15,970 nucleotides of DNA from contig BQKZ01007457.1 in the NCBI GenBank assembly GCA_036244855.1, positions 24,004 through 39,973 of the forward strand, read 5' to 3'. The notes beneath the pieces were generated by a model that saw only the letters and a list, made by a program, of their open reading frames with translations, did no database searches and was not told where the DNA came from. Below, piece after piece: positions 1 to 7,289 of this stretch. Positions within the stretch are counted from its first letter, which is position 1, and every line of letters begins with the position of its first letter. The DNA is from Temnopleurus reevesii (taxonomy: Eukaryota; Echinodermata; Echinoidea; Temnopleuroida; Temnopleuridae). Position numbers and translations under genes: made by a program.

Positions 1-24
1 GACGTTTTTTCTTTGTGGGGGGGG

Positions 25-103
25 GGCGTCATAGTGTAGTGGTTACGATTTTCACCTTTCAACCAGAGGGTCGAAGGTTCGAATCTCACCCACGGTGTTA
101 ATT
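25..103 (+). mobile_element. tRNA-like head of a SINE (fragment)
   Basis: The segment has an A-box-like TAGTGTAGTGGTTA and a B-box GGTTCGAATC at tRNA spacing. The loop CTTTCAA would carry a Glu-type TTC anticodon. The anticodon stem does not pair and the acceptor ends match poorly. The same head, better preserved, occurs inverted at 831-896 joined to a SINE body. I therefore read this as a truncated tRNA-derived SINE head, not a working tRNA gene. Confidence 0.6.
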
Positions 104-112
104 TTCTTATAC

Positions 113-205
113 CCCGGAAGCAACACGATTCAACACGACTCTTTGCTCGGAAGCAACAAACTGTGAACTGAACAAAGAGTCGTGTTGAACCGCGTTGCTT
201 CTGGG
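113..205. repeat. Short foldback with 33-bp arms
   Basis: Positions 113-145 are nearly the reverse complement of 173-205, with a 27-nt loop. The arms share AGTCGTGTTGAA/TTCAACACGACT. The motif GGAAGCAACA at the arm start also recurs in the loop. It looks like a small foldback element next to the SINE head. No coding potential is visible. From 206 to 590 I see only unremarkable AT-rich sequence. Confidence 0.6.
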
Positions 206-590
206 CTTCTATGTGACTGGGCCCTTACACGAGTTCATCTAATTTTATGTAGTAGATCTAGGCACGTATGGGGCGCTACCCGTTAAAATTTGGAAAAAGA
301 ACAAAAAGATAGAAGTGAAAGGGACGTAAAGAAGTTGAGGGTGTTCTCTTTTTCTTTGCTTGCCATTGTCAGACAACTGGCGGGAATTAAATAAACTGGA
401 TGAATTTAAAATGCTTTCCATTGTACTTGACGCTATGTCGGGGTTTCTACTTTTTGAGCAGCGCCCCCTGTACTTATAGGCCGGTTCATGAAAAATAAAG
501 GCTGACGATTTCTATACTATAATAATGAATGTATAGTATGCTTACGATTATCAATTATCGCTGTGATTGGTATTATTAGCCATGTCTATA

Positions 591-896
591 CTTAATAATA
601 TTAATAATAATGAACGGCTTTTATATAGCGCTTATCAACTCTTTATGAAGAATTCTCTAAGCGCTCTACAATTGCAGCATTATTACCCTGGCTTTAGCCC
701 GGCAGCCACTTCATTAGCTCACTTGGCGTTTCAAGGAATAAATATTCCTACCAGGTACCCATTCACCTCAACTGGGTTGAGTGCAGCACAGTGTGGATGA
801 ATTTCTTGCTGAAGGAAATTAACGCCATGGGTGGGACTCGAACCTACGACCCTCTGGTTGAAAGGCGAGAGTCATGACCACTACACCACGGCGCCT
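591..896 (-). mobile_element. tRNA-derived SINE, near full length
   Basis: Read on the - strand, the element starts with a tRNA-like head at 896-825 with box A (GTGGTGTAGTGG) and box B (GGTTCGAGTCC). A body of about 200 bp follows. The tail contains TAAGCGCTATATAAAAG and ends in degenerate ATT repeats around 591-615. The tail resembles the end of the LINE at 2413-2800. Open frames on the + strand here are antisense to the SINE and are not genes. No target-site duplication is obvious. Confidence 0.75.
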
Positions 897-906
897 CCAA
901 TTCCAA

Positions 907-1179
907 TTTCAGAAACTACGACAGTCCTACAGAAGCTTAATGCAGCGAGACTGTTCAAATCGCCAAGGCGCCTTGGTTTGGTCGAAAAGGCAAAAGGCGA
1001 CTTGCAAAAAAATCTTCCATAGGCGTCTTGACTAGGACGAAATGACGGGAAGGTGAATTGTACAAACTAGCCCTGGCTGGTGCCTTGTGTAGAACGAAAC
1101 AGCGAGAAGGTGAGTCAAGTAAAGAATCCCCTTCGCGCTGTACGTTCAGGCTTCGCAGGACTGTCGTAGTTTCTGAAAC
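907..1179. repeat. Foldback element with a triplicated 56-bp core
   Basis: The arms 907-938 and 1147-1179 are inverted copies sharing AGAAACTACGACAGTCCT. Between them are three diverged direct repeats, each with (G/A)(A/T)CGAAA then AAGG(C/T)GA, starting near 980, 1035 and 1092. It abuts the SINE head. The open frames on both strands show the same internal periodicity, so they are repeat-derived. Confidence 0.6.
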
Positions 1180-1308
1180 ACTAAACGGAGAATCTCTAGC
1201 CAAATATAATAGTTGTTTAACAGTAGCAAAAACATCAGGTGAGGAGACCAAAAAAAAATGGTTTGAGAAAAATTGGACAGCTAATAAGAAAGTTATGAAT
1301 GTTTAGAT

Positions 1309-1440
1309 ATTCAGCAAATTTGCAACTGATGACGTCACAGGTGCACAAATGACCATTTATCAAATTAATATCAATGTCATAAAATATAACTTTTACTCCC
1401 CAAAAATATAATTTCTTCAAACTATAACAACATATCTGCA
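1309..1440 (+). repeat. Dispersed repeat, copy 1
   Basis: This segment, containing GCAACTGATGACGTCA and later ACTCCCCAAAAATATAATTTC, is the diverged reverse complement of 3480-3606. The two copies lie in opposite orientation on either side of the LINE 3' end and exon A. It is probably a short interspersed or MITE-like family. The adjoining stretch to 1767 is AT-rich with no gene that I can recognise. Confidence 0.55.
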
Positions 1441-1767
1441 TAATAGAAATGTTCATGTAGATCCCCTATTTGCATGTTTATAATAATATAAACTTTGTAT
1501 CTTTCTATAGAAAAACGATTAATCTTGAACCAGAACTATAAAGAAAATTCTGGTTAGTGGTTTCCTCATGATGTCATCAAAATGGCATCACAGCTGAAAT
1601 TTTTCACTAATTTGCTAATTTTTTCAAATCTTTATTTACCCGATTTTCAACAAACTTTTTGTTCTGCTCACCATTTTTTTCTGCTTCTGTAAAAACAAAA
1701 GTTGGGGTTTGGGGTATCCTCTGCATTTAAGGTTTCGGCTCTACGTGTTACCCCTACTATTGTCTTT

Positions 1768-2375
1768 AAAGGGGAACCAACCTCTCGAATTATCGATCTC
1801 CCAATGAATGTCGACAAATCAGATGAACAAACTCTGACAATTTGAGCAAAATCGGACAACCCGTTCAAAAGTTATGAATGTTTAAAGTCACATATATATA
1901 ACGATCCCTACCGCTGATGGGGATCCGTGCGATCGGCAAATTTGACGGAATCTGTAACGTCATGACGAACAAATGCGTATTCGCTCGGTATACAAAATTT
2001 TATATTTTCTCCTTTTTCGGAAAAAGGCAAAAAATGTTAATTTTTAGTTGGGGTATAGTTGGGGTATATTCTTTATCGATTCTACATTTATTTTGAGAAG
2101 AATCATGTTGCAACCTTACTCTAAATATTTTACATTAATCCATTTTTACAAAATATATGTACAAAGTGAATGATGAGTTGTCCGACACGACGTCACAGAT
2201 TCCGTCGGTGTTGCCGGATCCCCATGAGCGGCAGTGATCGTCAAATCTCTGCGAATTTGAAAATTCATAACTTTTGAACGGATCGTCCGATTTTGCTCAA
2301 ATTTTCAGAGTTTGTTCATCTGATTTATCTTCATTCAATGGCAGCACTATAATTCCAAGGGTTGGTTCCCCTTTA
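1768..2375. mobile_element. Long foldback / MITE-like element with TTAAAGGGG ends
   Basis: The left arm, about 1768-1970, pairs with the right arm, about 2184-2375. Both outer ends read TTAAAGGGGAACCAACC, inverted on the right. Shared inner blocks include AAATCAGATGAACAAACTCTG, GCAAAATCGGAC and GACGGAATCTGT. The roughly 210-bp loop is AT-rich. There is no transposase frame. The TTAA at each tip could be a piggyBac-type target duplication, but this is inference. Confidence 0.7.
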
Positions 2376-2412
2376 ATATTCCTACTGTTATAATTGATAG
2401 AAGCAACGCATA

Positions 2413-2800
2413 TTGTTTAAAGCATGCTTATATATCTTCAAAGTACTGAATAATATGTCACCACAGTACCTCTCTAATACTATTGAACTATATACACCCT
2501 CTCGAAACCTCCGCTCTTCGTCAGACACACATAAACTTGTTATACCAAAGTTTAGACTCAAAACAGCTGCAAAGCGCTTCTCAGTAACTGCTCCAAAACT
2601 GTGGAACAGTATCCCTCTTGCAATACGGGCAATTTCAAATTCCGGTACGTTTCAAAAACATCTTAAGACTTACCTTTTCCCACAGTAATCAAATTGTTTT
2701 TATTTTCTTGTTCTGTTAAATTGTAAAGCGCTATGGTACTCTCTGTTTTTAGCGCTATAGAAATAATCTATATTATTATCATTATTATTATTATTATTAT
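2413..2800 (+). mobile_element. 3' end of a non-LTR retrotransposon (LINE), CR1/L2-like
   Basis: An open frame at 2413-2688 encodes the typical C-terminal tail of LINE ORF2. It has LYIFKVLNNMSPQYLS near the start and RFSVTAPKLWNSIPLAIR near the end, followed by a F..HLKTYLF-like finish and a stop. The 3' untranslated part carries two AGCGCTATA-type blocks (about 2727 and 2751) and an (ATT)n tail at 2768-2800. The element is heavily 5'-truncated. Its tail runs directly into the splice acceptor of exon A. The family name is from pattern memory, not a search. Confidence 0.75.
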
Positions 2801-2802
2801 AG

Positions 2803-2989
2803 AAGGCGTTAATGCTGGCATAAGAGTGAACAGGTTAACGAGGCGGCTTTTCTGGATCCGGAGAAATTATCGTTTATTCACATCTGATCTGAATGGGGAT
2901 AACTTGAGTCGCATTGACCTGCCTGACGTGGGGAGCTCTGGAGGGAGCTCTGGAGAACTTCTCGCAATCGAGCTCGATGAGGAAAATGG
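2803..2989 (+). CDS. Exon A: YWTD-like beta-propeller blade (internal exon)
   Basis: This internal exon starts after ATTATTATAG in phase 1 and encodes about 62 residues. The pattern RRLFWIRRNYRLFTSDLNG followed by LLAIELDEENG matches an LDL-receptor class B (YWTD) repeat. In that family an aromatic LYW(T)D strand leads to a 'LDG' turn and then a 'GIALDPENG' strand, so this is a propeller blade, diverged here. A GSSGGSSG-like linker lies between the strands. The donor that fits both reading frame and homology is a GC donor: ATGG|GCAAGT, intron beginning at 2990. With it, ENG joins directly to HLFLS (B1) or YLFLS (B2). The nearby GT alternatives (2994, 3000, 3012) leave phase 0 and lead to a stop in B1. 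The blade assignment is firm; the exact ends are slightly less so. Confidence 0.7.
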
Positions 2990-3171
2990 GCAAGTACATG
3001 TTCTTTTAAAGGTTAAAAACTACATTTGCATACTTTATAATTATGCTTACAACTTGTTCTGTACATCGGATAAACCAAAATAATAACTTCAATTAAATAT
3101 TTTAGTCGTTAGTAGTCTATGACATTTAATTAAATTAAATATCTATTCCATTGTCTGTCATCTTTCTCACC
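2990..3171 (+). other. GC-AG intron 5' splice site and proximal intron
   Basis: The sequence at 2990-2995 is GCAAGT, the typical form of a minor-class GC-AG donor. It is the only position nearby that gives the phase-2 end required by the downstream exons. The intron runs to 5388 if B1 is used or to 5641 if B2 is used. The following bases to 3171 are AT-rich without features. Confidence 0.6.
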
Positions 3172-3475
3172 GTATCATGCCAACGGTCCCGAGTTTACGC
3201 TCAACAACGGAGCGGCTCAACGACGGGAGAATTCGGGAGGATTCCTGCGTTCTTGCTAACCAGTCCTTATTCCCTCCGTTGCTCTTAACTTCTGTTACGC
3301 TACTCGCCTCACGACAGTATGTAAATTGAGTGTGACGTCAGGAATCAAAGCTTTCACGCCGAAATCCAAAGACCGCGGTAAAGGTTACGCGATTTGCATA
3401 ATAGGCACGTGATACGCTTGGCCGCATCTGATTGGCTACGTTCCTGCATCTAAGACGGACGCGGGATCGAGCAAA
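3172..3475. promoter_or_regulatory. GC/CpG-rich intronic patch with clustered transcription-factor-like motifs
   Basis: This stretch is clearly richer in G+C and CpG than its surroundings. Within 103 bp it holds a full CRE palindrome TGACGTCA (3333-3340), an octamer ATTTGCAT (3392-3399), an E-box CACGTG (3406-3411) and an inverted CCAAT box ATTGG (3431-3435). This could be an intronic promoter or enhancer. It could also be an unrecognised repeat. No transcript start can be shown. Confidence 0.25.
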
Positions 3476-3479
3476 AAAA

Positions 3480-3606
3480 ATCATGATGATATCCTAACTT
3501 TTGAGGAAATCATATTTTGGGGAACAAATTGACATTTTTTACATTGATCTATAGTAAATGGTAAATGTTACACCTATGACGTCATCAGTTGCTAATTTTC
3601 TAAAAC
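3480..3606 (-). repeat. Dispersed repeat, copy 2 (inverted relative to copy 1)
   Basis: On the - strand this matches 1309-1440, sharing AGCAACTGATGACGTCA and CCCCAAAATATGATTTCCTC. From 3607 to 4203 the intron is AT-rich. An imperfect hairpin around 4034-4077 (GCACCTTTGAACATTGCATT paired with AGTGCAATGTTGCACC) is the only structure I noticed there. Confidence 0.55.
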
Positions 3607-4203
3607 TTTAAGCATTCTTAACATTCTTATACATATTTTTTATTTCTCTTACATTGCTTTTATTCTGTTCATCTGATTTTTATGCCGCTGCTGGGAAAAT
3701 GTTTCTGGGTAGACTCTACTTTAAAATGTACTTTTAAAACTTCTAGTGGTTATGTCCTTGGATTTCAATGACAGTGTTACGAGTTTGGTTCCCGCTCTCA
3801 ATTCAGCAAGAAAGTTATCCACACTAGCCATCCTTGCCCATGTGCTAATTTGTGTTACGGTAGTAATTAAACAGCCGTCTAACTGTTAACATATTGACCG
3901 GGAAATAATAATGTGAGTGCTTTCTTTGATTGCCTTTATATCGAAATCATATTATGATATAATAGATCAAATATTGAATTTAATTACAAGCTTGAATAGT
4001 TACTTCACTAACACTTGAAACAAAAGGTACCAAACTGCACCTTTGAACATTGCATTAGAAGAGTGCAATGTTGCACCTTCTTAAGTTTTGCAGCAGATTG
4101 AGCTTTTTAAGGTTTTCTTCCATTGTGCACACTTTTTCTTAGTGTGACGCGATGTAATAATTAAGTCGAACTCAAATTCAATGCTCTTTTTTTTAACGCT
4201 ATT

Positions 4204-4310
4204 GAAATAGGAACCGGCTTGTGATTGTTATGTCCGCACAGTTCAATACATAACGTACGGATCTATTGTCATATGACGCACTTGATTCTACGGTAATAGA
4301 TTATATCGTT
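4204..4310 (-). mobile_element. ATTTCCGTAAAAT-type MITE, partial copy 1
   Basis: Read on the - strand it shares TGACAATAGATCCGTACG, GTATTGAACTGTGCGGACA and CAACAATCA-like blocks with the copies at 5188, 8372 and 8573. Only one terminal inverted repeat is clear. From 4311 to 5187 I see AT-rich intron, an 11-base C run at 5051-5061 and no exon. Long open frames on the - strand here are low-complexity. Confidence 0.6.
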
Positions 4311-5187
4311 TTGTGTATACAATTAGATCCGACAATTTTCGCGATAAATCTAAAACGCGAGAAGCTCGCGCCATAATTTTTTCTGACTTTTATCTTTCAA
4401 GTCTCGCGCAACTTTTGACACCAAATTCGTGATGACCGGGTATGCAGGACCGACGCTACGCGCATTTGAAAAAAATTCGTCGAGCCAAATATGAGTCCAA
4501 AACGTGAATTTATGTACAAAGTCAATGCAAATTGTGTTTTTAGTCAATATTCATGAATCCTTGTCTATTTTGCATATTAATGCATGAACTGAATTTAAAA
4601 TTCATTTTCCATGCCTCTAATAATGTCACCAACAATTCCCATCGAAAAAAACAATAGAAATGATAAAGTCGAAAAAACAAAGAAATACATAAGAAATTCA
4701 CAAAAACAATAGAATACATAAGAAATAGATTTTGATTGAATTTTCTTTTCATGACAATATGTCTGAAACATTACTATGAGTATGTAGACCAAAAATCAGC
4801 ACATTTCGAGCTTCAGCAAGTGATTTATTGCTTTTTGTTAGAATTCATGCATAATTATGCATAATTAAAGCCTAATTAGCATAATGAGTAGATTTTTGAA
4901 AAATTTGACTATGCAATCTAAGAGTTAACATCGCNTCTATGAGTGAGAATAACGAGAAACGGACAATATCGAAATTCGACAAATGTAATGTAAATTTGAT
5001 TCATATGTAACTATGTAAGGAAAGTTACCGTATTCTAGAAACCACATCAACCCCCCCCCCCAATGAACTGAGATGACTGAAATATCCCAATGGGATTAGG
5101 GTTAACGAATGCTTTGGAGAAAGAAAAAATAATGTTGACTTTACAACAAATCTATTAACAAAAATGATCATTCTAACAAGACACAAA

Positions 5188-5355
5188 CTATTTATTTCCG
5201 TAGAATAAAGTGGGTCATGGCCGGATAGTAGATCCTTACGCCGCGTATTGAACTGTGCGGGCACAACAATCATAAGCCGATACCGATATGAATAGCAATA
5301 CAAAGGAGCGTTGAATTGGCGGTCGAGATGATTTTACGGAAATAGATTATATCGT
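5188..5355 (+). mobile_element. ATTTCCGTAAAAT-type MITE, copy 2
   Basis: The copy starts ACTATTTATTTCCGTAGAAT and ends ATTTTACGGAAATAGATTAT. These ends form terminal inverted repeats of about 15 bp around a 165-bp body with no coding capacity. It ends about 33 bp upstream of exon B1, inside the region expected to carry the branch point and pyrimidine tract. Confidence 0.7.
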
Positions 5356-5388
5356 ATTATTCTACATATTTTTATATTTCAATTACAG

Positions 5389-5510
5389 GCATCTTTTCCT
5401 ATCAATAAATAGTGACACTTTTCACGTGATAAGAACGAACTTGGCCGGAGGTGATAATTTGACTCTCGAGAAGGTCGACTGGATGCCGATAAGAGACCTT
5501 CATCTCAATG
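5389..5510 (+). CDS. Exon B1: propeller blade, alternative exon 1
   Basis: The exon is 122 nt, phase 2 at the start (acceptor TTACAG) and phase 1 at the end (AATG|GTAAAT). Joined to exon A it reads NG-HLFLSINSDTFHVIRTNL, then AGGDNLTLEKVDWM and PIRDLHLN. This is the next YWTD-like strand and turn. It continues in frame into exon C as LNGDLLYF. It has an N-glycosylation sequon (NLT) that B2 lacks. It is about 87% identical to B2 (16 differences in 122 nt by my count), with seven amino-acid changes. Splicing B1 directly to B2 gives a frameshift and a TGA soon after the junction, so the two are expected to be alternatives. Confidence 0.75.
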
Positions 5511-5519
5511 GTAAATTGA

Positions 5520-5607
5520 GGTGTTCCTCAAGGATCAGTTCTTGGACCTACACTATTCTTGATTTACATTACTGGCATGCCTAATTACAATATTTTGTCA
5601 TTTTATT
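5520..5607 (+). mobile_element. Reverse-transcriptase fragment of a non-LTR retrotransposon
   Basis: Frame 5520-5604 reads GVPQGSVLGPTLFLIYI followed by GMPNY. This is the conserved block of non-LTR reverse transcriptases that precedes the catalytic 'ADD' motif. It ends in a stop after ILSFY, and an in-frame stop lies just before it. It is a scrap of under 100 bp. It starts within about 10 bases of the B1 donor and lies wholly between B1 and B2. Confidence 0.75.
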
Positions 5608-5641
5608 GACCATTATATATACTTCTATGATTCAATTACAG

Positions 5642-5763
5642 GTATCTTTTCCTATCCATGAATAGTGACACTTTTCACGTGATAAGAACGGACTTGACCG
5701 GAGGGGATTACCTGACACTGGAAGAACTCGACTGGATGCCGATAAGAGACCTTCATCTTAATG
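5642..5763 (+). CDS. Exon B2: propeller blade, alternative exon 2
   Basis: This is a second copy of the preceding exon with the same 122-nt length, phases and splice context (TTCAATTACAG at the acceptor, AATG|GTAACT at the donor). It encodes NG-YLFLSMNSDTFHVIRTDL, then TGGDYLTLEELDWM and PIRDLHLN. Relative to B1 the changes are H/Y, I/M, N/D, A/T, N/Y, K/E and V/L. They make this version more acidic and remove the NLT sequon. The frame is intact and both splice sites are good, so it is not an obvious pseudoexon. The 131-nt intron separating the copies is too long for simple steric exclusion. Exclusivity may rest on other splicing control or on nonsense-mediated decay of double-inclusion transcripts. 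Confidence 0.75.
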
Positions 5764-5805
5764 GTAACTCTATAATTATTTATCATTGTATTTATGAGAT
5801 GGAGA

Positions 5806-5823
5806 CCCCCCCCCCCCCCCCCC
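5806..5823. repeat. 18-base poly-C run
   Basis: Eighteen consecutive C residues are followed by GCGCGC, 43 bases inside the intron after B2. The length is prone to sequencing or assembly error. It could form an i-motif, or a G-quadruplex on the other strand. Confidence 0.9.
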
Positions 5824-5895
5824 GCGCGCTACTTAGATAATGTGGATGAGATAGAGATAGTGCAATCAACTTGAAAGTGTATAATAGAATGATAT

Positions 5896-6880
5896 AATGA
5901 TAATAATAATAATAATAATATTGGCTTTTATACCCTCCCATGCATGCCACAAGTATTGCAACATAGCAAAATTGCGTTCGTTTTCCATTGATTGACCTGT
6001 CGTATTTTTTCTCATTTTTCCTTAAATGTATAAAAAAAAATCACAAATATCTATTGTTGAAATGAAAGTGTCATACACGGTTTATAAATTGTGTAGGGTA
6101 AAAAAAATTCTTAATTGAGTTATGCCTTATGTACCAAAGACCAAAGACGACAAAGGAAGAAAATTGCAATGTCTCGACTTGCAGATTAGTCAAGGGCTTA
6201 TCACAAAATTGTTTTCCCTTTCTTTAAATTTAACAGATTCCATGACTTCTTGAATACTTCTGCTAAAAAAAAGTGTCAAAATCTCTACTCCATATAATGC
6301 AAATAAAATAGACAACCTTTGTAGAAGACGTCACTCTCGGGTCCTTCAGGGCATGTGTTTCTATAATTTTATGGCACATCGTGTATTGGCCATTAGGTTT
6401 TGAAAATGAGCAAAATAATTCCAAAAGATTATCGTTCTTATGTGGGGCCTTCTTGGGAAGCAGGTCAGTTGCGCTGACTTGGAGAAACCACCCTACTAAA
6501 AGAAGACTTTAATAAATAAATAAATAATTGATTACAGAAACTAATCCTGAGATTTTTTTTCTTCATATGGTCAGTGCATAAAATTGATTTATACGTGTAT
6601 CCTGAAGGAATTAACAGTGGGTCTATGTTGCAATATATATGGCATGGGAGGGTATAGCGCTTATCACCTCTTCATAATAAATCCTCATTAAGCGCTCTAC
6701 AATTGCAGCATTATTGCCATGGCTTTAATAGTGCAGCTATTAGGTGCACAATGAAAATATTCCTGCCATTTACCTCACCTGACTTGAGTGCAGCACAGTG
6801 TGGACGAGTTTCTTGCTGAAGAAAATTAGCGCCATGGGTGGGATTCGAATCTACAACCCTCTGGTTGAAAGGCGAGAGTT
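5896..6880 (-). mobile_element. SINE copy 2, 5'-truncated and split by a transposon
   Basis: The two halves lie at about 5896-5932 (ATT-type tail and GGCTTTTATA on the + strand) and 6653-6880 (TAGCGCTTATCACCTC through the body to the B box near 6840-6855). Rejoined with one TA removed, the junction matches the uninterrupted SINE at 591-896. Box A and the 5' end are missing beyond 6880. The 3' half of the intron between 6880 and exon C has no other feature. Confidence 0.75.
5933..6652. mobile_element. 720-bp non-autonomous TA-target DNA transposon
   Basis: Left end CCCTCCCATGC and then ATTGCAACATAG; right end CTATGTTGCAAT and then GCATGGGAGGG. These are terminal inverted repeats of roughly 32-36 bp with a divergent middle. 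The element is flanked by TA on both sides (5931-5932, 6653-6654). Its site lies inside a SINE whose intact sibling shows the empty target. No long frame is present, so it is non-autonomous. The TA duplication suggests a Tc1/mariner-type superfamily, by inference. Confidence 0.75.
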
Positions 6881-6969
6881 AGAAGTAAGTCTTGCCTTAT
6901 ACCTATACGGACAAACGCTGATTGAACTAACATCAATACAACATTTAATACATTTCCTTTACTTTCAAG

Positions 6970-7269
6970 GCGATCTCCTGTACTTCGCCTCTGGTTTTGG
7001 TGAACTCGGTCACATCAACACGGACGGAACAGATAAGACAATCCTCCATGTGGCGCCTGGTTCCAGTTCCATCCTGTTCAATCTAGTCCAGTACGGGGAT
7101 CTGGTCTTCGTCCACGAGGAATTGTTTGACACCCCAGCCATGGACTATAGTTTGTCTATTGTTAGTATTCCTGATAAGGAACTCATCGACCAGAGATTCA
7201 GCTTTCGTGATGTCGACGGTGGGGAACATTTCCTAATTGAAAACGACCGACTGCGACTCAGGCTACCCT
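6970..7269 (+). CDS. Exon C: last propeller blades
   Basis: This 300-nt exon starts in phase 1 after CTTTCAAG and ends in phase 1 at CCCT|GTAAGT. It encodes GDLLYFASGFGELGHINTDG, then TDKTILHVAPG, then QYGDLVFVHEE and SIVSIPDKELI. There are two strand pairs (DLLYFASG...INTDGT and DLVFVHEE...IVSIPD) in the style of diverged YWTD blades. It then runs through a charged stretch, GGEHFLIENDRLRLRLP, into the HYR region. The upstream frame is open through the neighbouring SINE back to an ATG at 6798. That ATG is SINE sequence and is not taken as a start. The exon joins to B1 or B2 as LHLNG-D and to HYR exon 1 as LRLPY-DTNPP. Confidence 0.78.
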
Positions 7270-7289
7270 GTAAGTTGAACTGTACATAA

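Noticed and set aside
25..103. Functional tRNA-Glu gene
   Set aside because: The A and B boxes are present, but the anticodon and acceptor stems do not pair, and the same head is joined to a SINE body elsewhere in the window.
567..1022. Two + strand frames of 77 and 63 codons
   Set aside because: They are antisense to the SINE or run into the foldback element; their peptides repeat wherever the SINE occurs.
955..1306. Overlapping frames on both strands with internal peptide repeats
   Set aside because: The periodicity equals the 56-bp DNA repeat in the foldback, so it is not evidence of a protein.
2733..2802. ATG at 2733 as a start for exon A
   Set aside because: It falls in the LINE tail and would encode a poly-Ile run; the phase-1 acceptor at 2801-2802 explains the exon better.
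4540..4792. Hydrophobic - strand frames resembling membrane proteins
   Set aside because: AT-rich intron translated into F/L/I-rich peptides; two frames overlap and neither has domain features.
5511..5641. B1 and B2 as two exons used together
   Set aside because: Joining them shifts the frame to a TGA shortly after the junction.
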